A stretch of DNA of 15,093 nucleotides from Thermoplasmatota archaeon (GTDB lineage Archaea; Thermoplasmatota; E2; DHVEG-1). The DNA is taken from positions 1-15,093 of the forward strand of contig JAUWIE010000051.1 of NCBI GenBank assembly GCA_030605515.1. The letters are read 5' to 3'. The notes beneath the pieces are model-generated. The model was not told where the DNA came from. It saw nothing but the letters and a program-made list of their open reading frames with translations, and ran no database searches. The position numbers were made by a program, and so were the translations under genes. Positions 13,732-15,093 of the stretch are shown piece by piece; the stretch's first letter is position 1, and each line of letters starts with the position of its first letter.

Positions 13732-14145
13732 ATGGACGATCTTGAAGAAATAAGAAAGAAAAAATTAGAAGAATTAGAAAAACGATATTTTAGAAAAGAA
13801 GGTAATAGTATGAGTCAAAACTGGCCTGATAAACCAATTAATATTAATGATGCTGATCTTGATGTAACTGTTAAAAAATATACTACAGTTGTTGTTGACT
13901 GTTGGGCTCCATGGTGCGGTCCTTGTAGAATGGTTGGTCCAATGCTTGAGGAGCTTGCTAAAGAGATGCAAGGGAAAATTGCTTTCGCTAAGCTTAATGT
14001 TGATGAAAATCAGGCAACCTCTATGAAATATCAGATAATGAGTATTCCTACTATGCTTATCTTTAAAAATGGAGAGCTTGTGGATAAGCTCATTGGTGCA
14101 CTTCCAAAAGAAGCTTTAATTCAGAAGCTAAATCAGTACCAATAG
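13732..14145 (+). CDS. Thioredoxin with charged N-terminal extension
   Basis: A cytosolic thiol-disulfide oxidoreductase of 137 residues. It has the classic active site WAPWCGPC (Cys62, Cys65), the cis-proline motif MSIPT and the closing helix. The first 26 residues (MDDLEEIRKKKLEELEKRYF and beyond) form a charged helix, found in several archaeal thioredoxins and reminiscent of the N-terminus of PDCD5. I choose ATG 13732 over TTG 13714: there is no ribosome binding site, and an AT-rich element (about 13693-13703) sits about 30 bases upstream, so translation is probably leaderless. A second start, ATG 13810, has AAGGT at 13799-13803 and would give a normal 111-residue thioredoxin. Confidence 0.9.
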   Translation: MDDLEEIRKKKLEELEKRYFRKEGNSMSQNWPDKPININDADLDVTVKKYTTVVVDCWAPWCGPCRMVGPMLEELAKEMQGKIAFAKLNVDENQATSMKYQIMSIPTMLIFKNGELVDKLIGALPKEALIQKLNQYQ

Positions 14146-14186
14146 TTTAATAAAACAATAAAATAATCTTAAAATGGTGATAAAAA

Positions 14187-14750
14187 ATTATACGTAGATA
14201 TAAAATTTCATTATTTATTTTTCTTATTTTACTTTTATCTATTTTTTCAGGTTGTATTAAATCAGGAGATGATAACAATAACAACAATGATGGAAGTGAG
14301 GACTTTGTTTTTACCACTCTTGATGGTGAAAAAAAACATTTAAGCGATTATAGGGGTAAGGTTGTAGTTCTTGATATGTGGGCAACATGGTGTACTCCAT
14401 GTCAAATCCAAATGTTAGAGTTAAAAAAAACATACGATAATTATGATAGAGATGAATTAGAGATATTATCTATTGATATTGATCAACGTGAGACAGTTTA
14501 CCTTGTAAATAATTTTTTAGATGCGTATAAGGAGCAATTAAACATTGAATTAAATTGGATTTTTGGTATGGATGATAGTAGTATTTGGGAAAAATATATT
14601 CTTAATGGTAGTATACCAACACTCTATATTTTCAGTCAAAATGGAACAATATATTATTCACATGAAGGAGCAATTTATTTCGAGATGCAAGAAGGATGGC
14701 CAGATGACACAGTAACTCTAAAGTCAAAGATTGATGAATTATTAGTATAG
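14187..14750 (+). CDS. TlpA/ResA-like thioredoxin-fold lipoprotein, apparent ATT start
   Basis: A membrane-anchored thiol-disulfide protein outside the cytoplasm. From 14187 the frame reads a basic start (IIRRYK), a hydrophobic stretch and a lipobox (SIFSGC, Cys23), followed by an Asp/Asn-rich linker. The thioredoxin-like domain then has DFVFTTLDGEKKHLSDYRGK and the active site WATWCTPC (Cys69, Cys72) and ends with a NGSIPTLYIF cis-proline segment. The first in-frame ATG (14376) lies just before the active site and would remove the signal and first strands, so it cannot be the true start. No ATG, GTG or TTG is available upstream in frame. GGTGAT at 14176-14181 is a perfect ribosome binding site five bases before ATT 14187. 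An indel in the A6 run at 14182-14187 is the alternative. Confidence 0.75.
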   Translation: MIRRYKISLFIFLILLLSIFSGCIKSGDDNNNNNDGSEDFVFTTLDGEKKHLSDYRGKVVVLDMWATWCTPCQIQMLELKKTYDNYDRDELEILSIDIDQRETVYLVNNFLDAYKEQLNIELNWIFGMDDSSIWEKYILNGSIPTLYIFSQNGTIYYSHEGAIYFEMQEGWPDDTVTLKSKIDELLV

Positions 14751-14976
14751 AACACTTTTCTTGATGGAACTAATTATTTTGAATTAATAGATTGATAAAA
14801 AATGGAAATATTTATTACTAATACTTTCAATATGCGGCTTAAATTGTACTGATAAAAAAATAAAACCTGTTAGGAGCTTGTCCGAGAATTATTACCAGAA
14901 TTATTAGTTAAAATACCTTAAGAAAATCGGTAGGTATATCAGGAGAAAACTCATTCATTTTCTTGGTGGAAAATGG
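14751..14976 (+). other. Intergenic region containing the probable left end of an insertion sequence
   Basis: No gene is visible. The sequence GGAGCTTGTCCGAGAATTA (about 14875-14893) lies about 90-100 bases before the transposase start and resembles the type of terminal sequence found on IS elements; the right end is outside the window, so the inverted repeat cannot be verified. A short direct repeat GAATTATTA occurs twice right after it. Confidence 0.3.
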
Positions 14977-15093
14977 ATGGGTAAAAAATACCGTTTTTAT
15001 AATCAACATCAAACAATGCTTCTCCCGTTGAACATTCAGAATTGGCTTCCTGAGGGTCATCTTGCTGCCTTCATCAGTGACGTGGTTGATGAA
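14977..15093 (+). mobile_element. 5' part of an IS1182-like transposase (runs off the window)
   Basis: ATG 14977 opens a frame that stays open for 39 codons to the window edge, with GGTGG upstream. The peptide has FYNQHQTMLLPLNIQNWLPE followed by GHLAAFISDVVDE. This matches the conserved N-terminus (LLPpxlxdWlPegHLaxFIxDvVdel) of IS1182/DUF772-type DDE transposases. Whether the element is complete cannot be seen here. Confidence 0.75.

Noticed and set aside
1..15093. tRNA, rRNA or other known structured RNA genes
   Set aside because: I saw no cloverleaf, rRNA or other recognisable RNA gene sequence on either strand; subtle ncRNAs could be missed without covariance search.

Overview
The window looks archaeal. 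It is AT-rich. Genes are preceded by archaeal-type TATA boxes at spacings that imply leaderless or short-leader transcripts, for example 2229-2236 before hypE, 3357-3367 before the hydrogenase operon and 8117-8128 before the beta-helix gene. It also carries a close match to the archaeal tetraether lipid synthase family, a group 4 (Ech/Mbh-type) [NiFe] hydrogenase core, an archaeal-style thioredoxin and secreted proteins rich in Asn-X-Ser/Thr sequons. Secreted dockerin proteins combined with anaerobic hydrogen metabolism would fit an uncultured sediment Thermoplasmatota archaeon. That placement is inference; no rRNA or ribosomal marker is present.

Layout. 1-1250: tail of an unidentified gene, a hairpin-rich promoter region, a DUF3795 cysteine-rich protein, an 18-codon ORF and a small conserved gene broken by a 2-nt deletion. 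1345-1971: LysE-family exporter. 2288-6024: hypE, then a tightly coupled hydrogenase operon (small subunit, MbhK/30-kDa-like, large subunit, 2[4Fe-4S] ferredoxin subunit). Consecutive operon genes overlap by ATGA, and no membrane subunit is present. 6118-6330: remnant of an IS5-like transposase. 6414-9669: three secreted proteins with C-terminal double dockerins. Two are tandem paralogues with a cohesin-like domain, the second of them frameshifted; the third is a NosD-like parallel beta-helix protein. 9836-11163, minus strand: hypC-hypD. 11277-12800: radical SAM protein of the Tes type, divergent from hypCD. 12996-13625: secreted, probably glycosylated protein of unknown function. 13732-14750: cytosolic thioredoxin and a TlpA/ResA-like thioredoxin lipoprotein. 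14977-15093: start of an IS1182-like transposase running off the window.

How it fits together. HypC, HypD and HypE help build the Fe(CN)2CO centre of the hydrogenase encoded here; hypF, hypA/B and a C-terminal endopeptidase must lie elsewhere. The hydrogenase large subunit keeps both CxxC nickel motifs, so it should be catalytic rather than a Complex I-like relic. Its operon lacks the NuoH- and NuoL-like membrane arm of every classical Ech/Mbh, so it either assembles with membrane subunits encoded elsewhere or works as a soluble ferredoxin-linked enzyme. The dockerin cluster inserted between the hydrogenase and its maturation genes suggests a cell-surface protein assembly. Two of its members seem to carry cohesin and dockerin on one chain, which in principle allows polymerisation. 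The most interesting points are the armless hydrogenase, the cohesin-dockerin cluster with its conserved cysteine pattern, and the unusual start (ATT) of the thioredoxin lipoprotein. Three dinucleotide indels break two genes and may be either real decay or assembly error.
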